DNA from: Streptomyces sp. SCL15-4
Lineage (GTDB): Bacteria; Actinomycetota; Actinomycetes; Streptomycetales; Streptomycetaceae
DNA length: 64,000 nt
NCBI RefSeq assembly: GCF_033366695.1
Contig: NZ_JAOBTQ010000001.1
Coordinates: forward strand, 1,984,001-2,048,000
Direction of reading: 5' to 3'
Below, one piece after another: positions 46,977 through 55,531 of the stretch. Within the stretch, counting starts at the first letter, position 1. Every line of letters starts with the position of its first letter. The notes under the pieces were generated by a model. That model saw only the letters and a program-made list of their open reading frames with translations. It was not told the origin of the DNA and did not search any database. The translations under genes were made by a program, and so were the position numbers.

Positions 46977-48434
46977 TCAGCGGCTCCGGCCCGTGGGCCG
47001 TCCCGCCCACACGGCAGGGGTCCGGCCCGACCACGGACTGGCCTGTTCGAGTTGTCCGGCGAGGCGGAAGAGGCGGCCCTCGAGTCCGTAACCGGCGGCG
47101 AACTGCATGCCGATGGGCAGTCCGGTCCCGGGGTCGGCCGTGACCGGCACGGACATGGCGGGTGTGCCCGTCACGTTGAACACCGCGGTGAAGGGCGAGA
47201 GGTCGAACAGCCGGCGCAGCCAGCCCGCACCGTCCAGCGTCTCCGCGCCCTCGGCATGGGTGCCCAGCGGCACGGGCAGGTCGGGCAGCGTCGGGGTGAG
47301 CAGCATGTCGTACGCGTCGAAGTACCGTCCCAGGCTTCGGGCGATCCGGTTCCGCAGCGCGAGAGCGGCGACGAACTGAGCGCCGGTGACCTGCTGCCCG
47401 TAGCGATAGCCGGCGAGGACGGGTGGCTCGAGGGTCGAGGAGTCGACGGGCCGGCCGAGCGCGGCGGCCACCTCGTCGACCGAGGCCGTGAGGTTCGCGC
47501 TCCACTGGCGGGCGCCGGCCAGCACGAATTCCTCCCAGTCCGCTCCCAGTCCGACTTCGGCCTCCTCCACGCGATGACCGAGGGATTCGAGCAGGCGCAC
47601 GGTGCGGGAGAGGGCGTCGGCCACGGGCGCGGTGGTGCGCTGTCCGCCCCACGCGTGGGCGAGGACACCGATCCGCAACGAGCCCGGAGAGCGGGTGACT
47701 TCCTCCGCGTACGGCCGGGGCGGTTCCTGGGCGAAGTAGGGGTCGCCGGGCTCCGGGCCGCGGATCTGGTCGAGCAGCACCGCGCTGTCCCGTACCGTGC
47801 GGCTGACGGCGCCCTGCACGCCGAGGCCGTTGAAGACCTCGTCGGCGTCGGGCCCCATGGAGACCCGGCCGCGGGTGGGCTTCAGCCCGAACAGGCCGTT
47901 GCAGGCGGCGGGTATGCGGAGGGACCCGGCGGCATCGGTGGCGTGTGCGACCGGCACCACTCCGGCGGCGACAGCCGCGCCCGCGCCCCCGCTGGACCCG
48001 CCCGCGCTGCGCCCCAGGTCCCAGGGATTGCGGGTCGCGCCGTACAGCACCGGTTCCGTCGTGGTGCTGTAGGCCATCTCCGGGGTCGCGGTACGCCCGA
48101 ACGTCACGAGGCCCGCGCGACGGAAGCGCCGCATCAGGAAGGAGTCGGCGGAGGCGACATGCCCGGCCGCGAGACGGCTGCCCAGCTCCGTCCGCCGTCC
48201 GGCCATGGTGACTCCGAGGTCCTTGATCAGGAAGGGGACACCGGCCAGCGGCGCGCTTCCGGGGGCGGGGTCGTCGTCGGGCGGCCAGGTCTCCACGATG
48301 GCGTTGATCCGCGGGTCGACCGCCTGCGCCGCCTCGCGTGCCGCCGCCACCAGCTCGGCGGACGTCACCTCGCCCTTGGCCACCAGCTCCGCCAGCCCGA
48401 CGGCGTCGAAGGTCACGTACTCGTCAACTCTCAC
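46977..48434 (-). CDS. Amidase (amidase-signature family)
   Basis: A 485-residue hydrolase. The Ser-cisSer-Lys triad is visible as Lys in [11 protein letters not shown], and Ser residues in [21 protein letters not shown]. It also has [27 protein letters not shown]. The family cleaves carboxamides, often nitrile- or indoleacetamide-like compounds. The GTG at 48432-48434 has GGAG seven bases upstream. It diverges from a TetR gene, whose operator lies between them. Confidence 0.93.
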   Translation of the reverse strand: MRVDEYVTFDAVGLAELVAKGEVTSAELVAAAREAAQAVDPRINAIVETWPPDDDPAPGSAPLAGVPFLIKDLGVTMAGRRTELGSRLAAGHVASADSFLMRRFRRAGLVTFGRTATPEMAYSTTTEPVLYGATRNPWDLGRSAGGSSGGAGAAVAAGVVPVAHATDAAGSLRIPAACNGLFGLKPTRGRVSMGPDADEVFNGLGVQGAVSRTVRDSAVLLDQIRGPEPGDPYFAQEPPRPYAEEVTRSPGSLRIGVLAHAWGGQRTTAPVADALSRTVRLLESLGHRVEEAEVGLGADWEEFVLAGARQWSANLTASVDEVAAALGRPVDSSTLEPPVLAGYRYGQQVTGAQFVAALALRNRIARSLGRYFDAYDMLLTPTLPDLPVPLGTHAEGAETLDGAGWLRRLFDLSPFTAVFNVTGTPAMSVPVTADPGTGLPIGMQFAAGYGLEGRLFRLAGQLEQASPWSGRTPAVWAGRPTGRSR

Positions 48435-48456
48435 CTGTTCACTCCAGCGGAAAAAG

Positions 48457-48492
48457 GATACCGACGAGTCCCTGACGATACCGAGCGGTATC
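48457..48492. promoter_or_regulatory. TetR operator between amidase and regulator
   Basis: GATACC-GAGC-GGTATC (48477-48492) is a perfect inverted repeat. A further GATACCG half-site is at about 48457, and GGTACCG follows near 48509. The position between divergent genes fits an operator of the TetR protein controlling itself and the amidase. Confidence 0.75.
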
Positions 48493-48561
48493 AAGAGGAA
48501 CGGGCTGGTACCGTAGCAGCGGGTGGAGGTCGCCACAACGGACCCAGGTCACGGAGCAGTC

Positions 48562-49197
48562 ATGGCATCGACGGTCAGAAGGCCGACCAGGGTGGCGAAG
48601 CTGCCGCCCCGTGAGCGCATCCTCGACGCGGCGGAAGAGCTGTTCCAGAGCGAGGGGATCAGGCGGGTGGGTGTGCAGGCCATCGCCGAGAAGGCCGAGA
48701 CCACCAAAATGGCGATCTACCGGCACTTCGAGACCAAGGACGCGCTGGTCGCGGAGTGGCTGCGGATCGTCGCCGCCGACTACCAGGCCGTCTTCGACCG
48801 GGTCGAGGCCGAACATCCCGGCCGGCCCAGGGAGCAGATCCTGGGCATCGCCCGCTTCATCGCCGAGGGACTGCCGGAGATCTCGCACCGGGGCTGCCCG
48901 TTCATCAACTCCATCGCCGAACTGCCCGACCGCTCCCATCCCGCCCGGCAGGTCGTCGAGCAGCACAAGGCCCTCCAGATGCGCAGACTGGTCGGCATGT
49001 GTGCCGAGGCGGGGCTGCCCGACCCCGGACAGGCCGCGGCCGAGATCACCTTCGTCCTCGAAGGCGCGCAGGTCTGCGCACAGAACGGCAGCGTCGATCA
49101 GGCAGGGGACCGGCTGATGAACATGGTGCGGCGGATCCTCGATCAGCACCGTTCCTCCGTTTCCTCGCTCGACAGTTCGCGAACGACCACCGGCTGA
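48562..49197 (+). CDS. TetR-family regulator
   Basis: A 211-residue repressor. The HTH is ILDAAEELFQSEGIRRVGVQAIAEKAETTKMAIYRHFETKDAL. The ATG at 48562 has GGAG five bases upstream and is preferred over an upstream in-frame start. It diverges from the amidase gene, with the GATACC operator between. Ligand unknown, perhaps an amide. Confidence 0.93.
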   Translation: MASTVRRPTRVAKLPPRERILDAAEELFQSEGIRRVGVQAIAEKAETTKMAIYRHFETKDALVAEWLRIVAADYQAVFDRVEAEHPGRPREQILGIARFIAEGLPEISHRGCPFINSIAELPDRSHPARQVVEQHKALQMRRLVGMCAEAGLPDPGQAAAEITFVLEGAQVCAQNGSVDQAGDRLMNMVRRILDQHRSSVSSLDSSRTTTG

Positions 49198-49531
49198 CCC
49201 GTCCCTCGCCGGCCCCGGGCCGCCCGTTCACCGGACTCCGCCGTCCGGGTCCCCGAGGCCACCGCGATGGGACGGCGCGGCGCCGGGTAACACCCGGTGG
49301 CAGCCGGTGGCATCGGCCAAGGGGTCGGCCAAGGGCGCGTCGGGGCCGCCACCGCGATCGGCGGTGCGGGCGCGGCTCCGGGTGAGCGAACCGGCGACCG
49401 GCGGCTCACCGGGACGAACGCCCGTCGCGGGGCGGGGCCGGCGGGGCGCCGGTCCCTGTACGGTCGGGCGGCCGCGGCTGGTGTCCGATTCCTTCAAGAC
49501 CTCTCTGCCGGCCGCTGCCTACGGTGACCCC
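49198..49531. other. 334-base intergenic region, no gene seen
   Basis: No convincing coding frame. TCGGCCAAGGG is repeated near 49314-49335, and GC-rich inverted segments are present. A promoter for the VOC gene is expected near its 3' end, but no clear boxes were found. Confidence 0.4.
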
Positions 49532-49936
49532 ATGACCGTACGCATCGCCGTGATCGGCCTGGTCAGCTCGGACCTGGCCGCCTCCCTCGCCTTCTACCGC
49601 CGCCTGGGGCTGGTGTTTCCCGAGGGGGCCGAGGAACAGCCGCATGTCGAGGCCGAGTTGCCCGGCGGACTGGTGCTCGCCCTGGACACCGAGGAGACCA
49701 TCCGCTCCTTCCATCCCGGATGGCAGCCGCCCACGGGTACCGGACGGGCCTCGCTCGCCTTCCGGTGCGGCTCCCCCGCCGAGGTCGACGCCCGGTACGA
49801 GGAGTTGGTGGCCGCCGGCCACCACGGGGAGCTGAAGCCGTGGGACGCCTTCTGGGGCCAGCGGTACGCCACCGTGCACGACCCGGACGGCACCCAGGTC
49901 GAGCTGTTCGCCCCGCTACCCGTCCCCGGCGAGTAG
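49532..49936 (+). CDS. VOC-family protein (glyoxalase/bleomycin-resistance type)
   Basis: A 134-residue single VOC domain. It has VIGLVSSDLAASLAFYRRLGLVFPEG, then PHVEAELPGGLVLALD, and the C-terminal WGQRYATVHDPDGTQVELFAPL. The His and Glu positions in the last motif suit metal binding. The 3' end overlaps the convergent AraC gene by 21 bases. Confidence 0.9.
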   Translation: MTVRIAVIGLVSSDLAASLAFYRRLGLVFPEGAEEQPHVEAELPGGLVLALDTEETIRSFHPGWQPPTGTGRASLAFRCGSPAEVDARYEELVAAGHHGELKPWDAFWGQRYATVHDPDGTQVELFAPLPVPGE

Positions 49937-50605
49937 CTCCCCGAGCGGCATCCCCGCCAGCCGGCGCACCTCCCGCGCCAGGTGCGGCTGGTCGGCATAA
50001 CCCGCGCGGATCGCCGTCTCCGCGTACGGCGTCCCGGCGCGGGCCAGGGCCAGCGCCCGGCGCAGACGCAGGATCCGGGCCAGGGTCTTCGGGCCGTAAC
50101 CGAACGCGGTCAGGCAACGGCGGTGCAACCGGCGCTCGCCGATGCCGAGTCCGGCGGCCGTGGCCGACACCGGGCGGCCCTCGCCCAGGCACTCCACCAG
50201 CCGGCGCAGCAGCGGGTCCGGGGCCTCCGCCTCCGCCGCCCGGTCCAGGGCGATGTCCTCCAGCGCACCCGCCGGGTCGGGAGCCGCGGCGACCCGGTCG
50301 CACAGCCGCCGGACCCTCGCCGCGGGCCACAGGTCCGCCAACTCGACGCGCATGTCCCTCAGTTCGTGCGCCTGTACGCCGAGCAGCGCGGGCGCGGTAC
50401 CGGGGAAGAAGCGGACGCCCGCCCAGGATCGCGCCGGGCCCTCGGGGGCATAGGGGCGGGTGTCGGGGCCCGCGACGAGCAGCCGGCCCTCGCTCGACAG
50501 CAGGTCCATGCAGCCGTCCGGGAGCACGGGCCGGACACTTGCGCCGGTCGGGGACTTGGTCCACACCACCGCGCCGGTCAGCCGCGACGCCCGCTCCGCG
50601 TACAC
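49916..50605 (-). CDS. AraC-family regulator
   Basis: A protein of about 229 residues. The N-terminal part (DUF6597-like: WTKSPTGASVRPVLPDGCMDLLSSEGRLLVAGPDT) is followed by the AraC HTH domain ATAAGLGIGERRLHRRCLTAFGYGPKTLARILRLRRAL and YADQPHLAREVRRLAG. The GTG at 50605 is the likely start, with a weak ribosome site. The 3' end overlaps the convergent VOC gene by 21 bases. Confidence 0.88.
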   Translation of the reverse strand: MYAERASRLTGAVVWTKSPTGASVRPVLPDGCMDLLSSEGRLLVAGPDTRPYAPEGPARSWAGVRFFPGTAPALLGVQAHELRDMRVELADLWPAARVRRLCDRVAAAPDPAGALEDIALDRAAEAEAPDPLLRRLVECLGEGRPVSATAAGLGIGERRLHRRCLTAFGYGPKTLARILRLRRALALARAGTPYAETAIRAGYADQPHLAREVRRLAGMPLGELLAGDG

Positions 50606-50615
50606 GTGAGCCAGC

Positions 50616-51539
50616 CTACGGGGTTCCCGGCTCCCGCGGTGCCGGCGCCGGCGCGGGGGCGCCGAACAGCGGGAGGGCGTGGCGTATGCGGAAGCGGCGG
50701 GCGTAGGCGGCGGTGATCCCTGCGGCCAGGGCCAGCAGGACGAGGGAGACGGCGCGGTCGAGCAGCGGCACCGTGTCGGTCGGCAGCGTCGCGGCGGCCA
50801 AGGCGCCCAGAGCGCCGTCGAGGAGTTGTTCGACTCCCCAGAGCAGGGTGAGGGTACGCAGCGCGCGGCGGAAGGGCGCACTGTGCTGCCAGAGTCCGGC
50901 TCGGGCGTGGACCGCGTGGCCCCGGTGCAGCCGCTGGCCCAGCTGGAACGCCAGGGGTCTGCGGGTGAACGCGGTGCCGAGTGCCCAGCAGCCGACCGCC
51001 AGGGGCAGCGCCGCGTTCTTGAACAGCAGGACGCGGGGGCCGCCGCCGGTCAGGGACACCAGCGCGGCGGCGACCAGCAGCGCCGTGAGGAAGAGGTCCA
51101 CCCCGTCGATGCGGCGGTGCCGCACCGCACCGGCCAGCAGGCGCAGGGCCGGCGGTGCGCCGCTGAGCAGCAGGGCCGGGCCCTGCTCGGTGCCGACGGC
51201 GCGGGCCGCGTAGTACACGAGGAGCGGGAGGAGGATGTCCACGGCGAGGGACAGCAGAGGGCCGCCGTGGAAGGTGCCGGGTGGTCTCGGGTGCCGCGGT
51301 GGCCTCGCGGGCTTTGGCGGCTGGGGTGACGGGGGCCGCTGGGGCAGGCCGGCCGGGTCGCTCGGCTCGGCTGCCCTGAGCGACCCGGTGGACGTGGCCG
51401 GCGTCCGCTCGGCCGCCTCGGTCTTCCCGATCGGCCCGGCGACGGTGCTGATCACCCCCGTGGCCCCGGCCGCCCCGGCCGCCCCGGCCGGCCGTCCCGT
51501 CGTGCCGCGCTGTACCCCGTGTCCCATCCGCTGCGTCAT
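50616..51539 (-). CDS. VC0807-family membrane protein
   Basis: A 307-residue protein. The first ~90 residues are disordered and Pro/Gly-rich. After that come about six hydrophobic helices, with the conserved opening HGGPLLSLAVDILLPLLVYYAARA and LFKNAALPLAVGCWALG. This is the layout of the VC0807 membrane family, whose function is unknown. GGAGG lies eight bases before the ATG. Confidence 0.8.
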   Translation of the reverse strand: MTQRMGHGVQRGTTGRPAGAAGAAGATGVISTVAGPIGKTEAAERTPATSTGSLRAAEPSDPAGLPQRPPSPQPPKPARPPRHPRPPGTFHGGPLLSLAVDILLPLLVYYAARAVGTEQGPALLLSGAPPALRLLAGAVRHRRIDGVDLFLTALLVAAALVSLTGGGPRVLLFKNAALPLAVGCWALGTAFTRRPLAFQLGQRLHRGHAVHARAGLWQHSAPFRRALRTLTLLWGVEQLLDGALGALAAATLPTDTVPLLDRAVSLVLLALAAGITAAYARRFRIRHALPLFGAPAPAPAPREPGTP

Positions 51540-51816
51540 GTCCGCTGCCTCCTTGCCCGGTGCCGGAGCCGTGCCGGGCGATGCTGCGACGGCGACGCCC
51601 GGCTGGCCTGCTGCGGCCGGACGGCTCCGGCCTGCGCAATCACGCTAGGCCCGGGGCGGTGCCCGGCGGATCGGAGCACGGGTGGAGCAGCGGGTGGAGA
51701 TCCGGAGGACAGGCACCGGCGCGTTCTCCACCGCCGGATCCAGCCCGCAGGGTGGAGACGGTCAGCCGTCGGACGGATGGCCCTTCAGGGTGCGGTCGGC
51801 GGGCGGGCGCCCAGGC

Positions 51817-53277
51817 TCACCACTCGCCACTCGGATGCGCCGGATTCCTGCCGTCCGCACCGCCGTCCACGCCGCCGCTGCCGCCGGCATTGCCGATACC
51901 GGTGCCGCCGCCGTTGTTCCAGTAGCCCCCCTCGCCGGCGCCACCGCCACCCTCGGCCCAGTACCCCCCGGCCCCGCCGAAGCCACCGCTCCCGGCACCC
52001 CCGCCGCCGCCCCCGAAGCCACCGCCCCCACCGTATCCACCGGCACCACCGGCACCGCCGACGTCCCCAGGGCCTCCGGCACCCCCGCCGCCCCCGGGCC
52101 CCCCGGTGCTCCCGTTCTCCCCGTTCCCCGTCGCGTTCCCGTTCCCGTCGTTCCGGTGCGCGTGATGCGGATTCCGCGCATGGCCGCGCAGGCGGGCCGT
52201 CACGTCTTCCGGAGGCAGGAAGCGGGACCAGCGCTCGGGGAACTCGGAGGGCATGTCGGGGTCGTCGGGGTCGGCCTCGCGCGCCACCGCCGCGGCGCGG
52301 GCCACGTACTCGGCGACCTGCGCCTCGCGCATCCGCTCGTTGGCCTCGCGCGCCGCGGCCGTGGCCGCGGCCGGCCACACCCGGTCGATGGCCGCGTTCA
52401 CGGCCGCGCCGACGAGCACGGCGAAGGCGCCCACCCCGATCCACAGCAGGACCGCGACGGCGGCGGCGAGGGAGCCGTAGATCGTGGCGCCCTCGATGGT
52501 GTACGTGAGATAGATGCGCAGCAGGAAGCTGCCCAGGACCCACATCGCGAGCGCGACCAGCGCGCCGGGCACGTCCTCGATCCAGGGGGAGCGGACCGGC
52601 ACCGAGACGTGGTACAGCGTCGTCAGGAAGGCGATGGACAGGACGATCACGACCGGCCAGTACAGAACCTGGACCACCGTCTCCGACCACGGCACGATCC
52701 GGACCACCGCGTCCGGCCCGGCCACCATCAGCGGCAGCGCCACCGAGCCGATCAGCAGCGCCACGATGAACAGCAGGAACGCCATGATCCGGGTCTTGAC
52801 GATGCCCCGGACGCCGTCGAGCCCGTACATGACGGTGATGGTGTCGATGAAGACGTTCACCGCGCGCGAGCCCGACCACAGGGCGAACAGGAAGCCTATG
52901 GAGATGACGTCCGGCCGGCCGCCCCGCATCACGTCGTGCAGGATCGGCTCGGCGATCTCCTTGACGCCCTTGTCGGACAGCACCGTGCGGGAGGCGTCCA
53001 GGAGGTTGGTCTCCAGGCTGTGGATGGTGTCCGCGCCGGTCCAGTCGTCGACGTAGCCGAGCAGGCCGATCAGGCTCAGCAGCAGCGGCGGTACGGACAG
53101 CAGCGTGAAGAACGCCGCCTCCGCCGCCAGCCCGAGGATGCGGTACTCCATGCAGGAGTTGACGGTGTCCTTGAGCAACAGCCAGGCGGTCCTGCGCTTG
53201 GAGACGTTCCGGTAGAGAGCTCTGGCCCGGTGGAAGCGGCCGGCCGGGCGCTCGGGGGTTTCACTTGCTGGCTGCAC
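51817..53277 (-). CDS. YihY/BrkB-family membrane protein with glycine-rich tail
   Basis: A 486-residue protein. Residues ~25-310 hold six hydrophobic segments typical of YihY/virulence-factor BrkB proteins (EYRILGLAAEAAFFTLLSVPPLLLSLIGLLGYV, GFLFALWSGSRAVNVFIDTITVMYG, ATIYGSLAAAVAVLLWIG). A cytosolic region (SEFPERWSRFLPPEDVTARL) follows. The last ~115 residues are a Gly/Asn/Ala/Tyr/Trp low-complexity tail (GGYWNNGGGTGIGNAGGSGG). The function of the family is unsettled; despite an old annotation it is not RNase BN. The start GTG at 53277 has a poor ribosome site. Confidence 0.9.
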   Translation of the reverse strand: MQPASETPERPAGRFHRARALYRNVSKRRTAWLLLKDTVNSCMEYRILGLAAEAAFFTLLSVPPLLLSLIGLLGYVDDWTGADTIHSLETNLLDASRTVLSDKGVKEIAEPILHDVMRGGRPDVISIGFLFALWSGSRAVNVFIDTITVMYGLDGVRGIVKTRIMAFLLFIVALLIGSVALPLMVAGPDAVVRIVPWSETVVQVLYWPVVIVLSIAFLTTLYHVSVPVRSPWIEDVPGALVALAMWVLGSFLLRIYLTYTIEGATIYGSLAAAVAVLLWIGVGAFAVLVGAAVNAAIDRVWPAAATAAAREANERMREAQVAEYVARAAAVAREADPDDPDMPSEFPERWSRFLPPEDVTARLRGHARNPHHAHRNDGNGNATGNGENGSTGGPGGGGGAGGPGDVGGAGGAGGYGGGGGFGGGGGGAGSGGFGGAGGYWAEGGGGAGEGGYWNNGGGTGIGNAGGSGGVDGGADGRNPAHPSGEW

Positions 53278-53407
53278 GAGCCAAAGGTATCCGCAGCACG
53301 GGACCGCCCTCACCTTCCGGGGCCCACGACCGGTTCCCCGGGGTCCGGTAACCCGTTTCCGGCCCGCCGCACGGCTCCTTTGTGCCACTCTGGGCGCGTC
53401 ACCGCGG

Positions 53408-53595
53408 CCTTCCCGGGCAGGTTCCCGCCCGCCTTCCCGGCAGCTCCCCCATGGCCTTCTCCGACAGGTCCCCTACGGCCTTCCCGGAGAAGTCCCCCAC
53501 CACTTCCCGCAGGAGCCCCCACCGTCTCCCCGGAGAAATCCCCCATCGGCCTTCCGGATAGGTTCCCCGCCGCCTTCCCGGGTAGGTTCCCCACC
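53408..53595. repeat. ~24-bp imperfect repeat array abutting a start codon
   Basis: CCTTCCCGG(x)(A/T)AGGT(T/C)CCC-type units begin at 53408, 53432, 53455, 53479, 53502, 53524, 53550 and 53573, spacing 22-26 bases. The last unit ends in CCCCACC directly before the ATG of the AidB-like gene, supplying GGTAGG as a weak ribosome site. It is degenerate and has no preserved frame at all copies. No palindrome spans the unit. Confidence 0.8.
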
Positions 53596-55230
53596 ATGGC
53601 AGGCACTCCCACCCACACCGTGACGAACCAGCCGCCCCCGCTGGTCGGCTACGACGTCTTCACCGCCGACCGCGCCCTCGCCGAGGCCGTCGACCGGTAC
53701 ACCGGCGCGGACGTGCTGGACGAGGTGCGCGCGGAGCTGTCCGTGCTCGGCCGGGCCGTGGGTTCGGCGCAGGTGCAGGAGTGGGCGGTGCGGGCGAACG
53801 AACGTCCGCCCCGGCTCCGCGGCCACGACCGGTACGGCCACCGGATCGACGAGGTGGAGTTCGACCCGGCCTGGCACCGGCTGCTCGGCAAGGGAGTCTC
53901 GGCCGGGCTGACCGGCGCCTGGAGGCGGCCTTCCGGGCAGGTGCGCCGGGCGGCCGGGTTCCTGCTGTGGACGCAGGCCGAGGCGGGCACCTGCTGTCCG
54001 CTGTCGATGACGCACGCGGCCGTGCCCGCGCTGCGCGCCGACGCGGAGCTGGCCGCCGAGTGGGAGCCCCGGCTGACGTCCACGGTCTACGACCCGCAGC
54101 TGCGGCCCGCCGGGCAGAAGCCCGGGGCGCTGTTCGGGATGGGCATGACGGAGAAGCAGGGCGGCAGCGACGTCCGCGCCAACACGACCGTCGCCCGGCC
54201 GCTCGCGGAGGCGGGCACCTACCTGCTGACCGGGCACAAGTGGTTCTGCTCGGCGCCCATGTCCGACGCGTTCCTGGTGCTCGCGCAGGCCCCGGGCGGC
54301 CTCACCTGCTTCCTGGTCCCGCGGGTCCTGCCGGACGGCGGTCGCAACGTCTTCCTGATCCAGCGGCTGAAGGACAAGCTGGGCAACCGCTCGAACGCCT
54401 CCGCCGAGGTCGAGTTCGACGGCACCTGGGCGCGCCGGGTCGGCGAGGAGGGCGACGGGGTGCGGACGATCATCGGGATGGTCGCCGCGACCCGGCTGGA
54501 CTGCGCGCTCGGCTCGGCGGGGCTGATGCGGCAGGCGGTGGCCCAGGCGGTGCACCACTGCGCACACCGGAAGGCGTTCGGCGGGAAGCTGATCGACAAG
54601 CCGCTGATGCGCAACGTGCTCGCCGATCTCGCGCTCGAGTCGGAGGCGGCGACGGCGCTCGCGCTGCGGCTCGCCGCGGCCTGTGACGACGGCGGCGAGC
54701 AGGAGCGGGCGTTCCTGCGGCTGGCGGTGCCGGCCGCCAAGTACTGGATCACCAAGCGGTGTGCGCCGGTGGCCGTGGAGGCGGCCGAGTGCCTGGGCGG
54801 CAACGGGTACGTCGAGGAGTCCGGCCTGCCGCGGCTGGTGCGGGAGTCGCCGCTGAACTCCGTCTGGGAGGGCGCGGGGAACGTGCAGGCACTGGACGTG
54901 CTGCGGGCGCTGCGCCGGGAGCCGGGCGCGCTGGACGCCTGCCTCACCGAGATCGGCCGGGCGCACGGCGCGGACCACCGGCTGGACCGCGCGGTGAAGG
55001 ACCTGTTCACCGAACTCGCGGATCTGGAGGGCGTCGAGGGGCGGGCCCGGCGCCTGGTGGAACGGCTCGCGCTGGTCCTCCAGGGATCGCTCCTCGTGCG
55101 GCACGCGCCGCCGGAGGTCGCCGACGCCTTCTGCGCCTCCCGCCTGGGCGGTGACCACGGCGCGTCCTTCGGCACCCTGCCCGGGGGCCTGGACCTGGAG
55201 GCGGTGGTCGAGCGGGCGCGGCCGTCCTGA
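53596..55230 (+). CDS. AidB-like acyl-CoA dehydrogenase
   Basis: A 544-residue flavoprotein of the AidB/isovaleryl-CoA-dehydrogenase group. It shows the FAD-binding MGMTEKQGGSDVRANTTVA and GHKWFCSAPMSDAFLVLAQ, then RLKDKLGNRSNASAEVEFDGTWA. The helical end has ECLGGNGYVEESGLPRLVRESPLNSVWEGAGNVQALDVLRAL, including the catalytic Glu region. AidB proteins bind DNA and protect against alkylation; whether this one does is an inference. Its ATG follows the 24-bp repeat array directly. Confidence 0.92.
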   Translation: MAGTPTHTVTNQPPPLVGYDVFTADRALAEAVDRYTGADVLDEVRAELSVLGRAVGSAQVQEWAVRANERPPRLRGHDRYGHRIDEVEFDPAWHRLLGKGVSAGLTGAWRRPSGQVRRAAGFLLWTQAEAGTCCPLSMTHAAVPALRADAELAAEWEPRLTSTVYDPQLRPAGQKPGALFGMGMTEKQGGSDVRANTTVARPLAEAGTYLLTGHKWFCSAPMSDAFLVLAQAPGGLTCFLVPRVLPDGGRNVFLIQRLKDKLGNRSNASAEVEFDGTWARRVGEEGDGVRTIIGMVAATRLDCALGSAGLMRQAVAQAVHHCAHRKAFGGKLIDKPLMRNVLADLALESEAATALALRLAAACDDGGEQERAFLRLAVPAAKYWITKRCAPVAVEAAECLGGNGYVEESGLPRLVRESPLNSVWEGAGNVQALDVLRALRREPGALDACLTEIGRAHGADHRLDRAVKDLFTELADLEGVEGRARRLVERLALVLQGSLLVRHAPPEVADAFCASRLGGDHGASFGTLPGGLDLEAVVERARPS

Positions 55231-55291
55231 CCCGCCCCGGAGTCGCCGGAGTCCGTCGCGTCCCGGCCGCCGGCCGGGCCGTCACCGGCAA

Positions 55292-55324
55292 GGGGTGGTG
55301 CTGCGCCGACACGGCACCACCCCC
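55292..55324 (+). terminator. Terminator after the AidB-like gene
   Basis: GGGGTGGTGC (from 55292) and GCACCACCCC (to 55323/55324) form a perfect 10-bp stem with a 12-base loop, 62 bases after the stop codon. Confidence 0.75.
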
Positions 55325-55410
55325 ACCGCACGGGCCCATTGAGCCCCCGCGGACGCGCATCGCGTCGTGGTCAAGTCTCGGCCGCCGTCCTGTGGTCCAC
55401 CAGGGTTGCA

Positions 55411-55432
55411 GGGGGTTGCAACGTAGGGGGGC
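55411..55432. promoter_or_regulatory. GGTTGCA direct repeats before the GAF regulator
   Basis: GGTTGCA occurs twice, 12 bases apart, the second inside the palindrome GTTGCAAC. It is about 105 bases before the regulator's start. A binding site for that or another regulator is inferred from symmetry only. Confidence 0.4.
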
Positions 55433-55531
55433 ACATGCGCGGAGTCTGTGCCTCCGCCATGAGCGGAGCGGCACTATGTGAGGACAGTCGGACCGGAAAC
55501 CGCCGCCCGGACGGCTTGACAGGAGTGTTCG

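Noticed and set aside
53380-53595. N-terminal extension of the AidB-like protein into the 24-bp repeats
   Set aside because: No in-frame start with a ribosome site is seen upstream, the family begins at about the chosen ATG, and the repeats are degenerate with mixed spacing.
55436-55530. Small ORF starting MRGVCASAMSGAALC behind a strong AGGGGGG site
   Set aside because: Its frame stays open far into the GAF-regulator gene in another frame, with no stop where a leader peptide would end. The GAF start has its own AGGAG. The open frame is most likely a GC-bias artefact.
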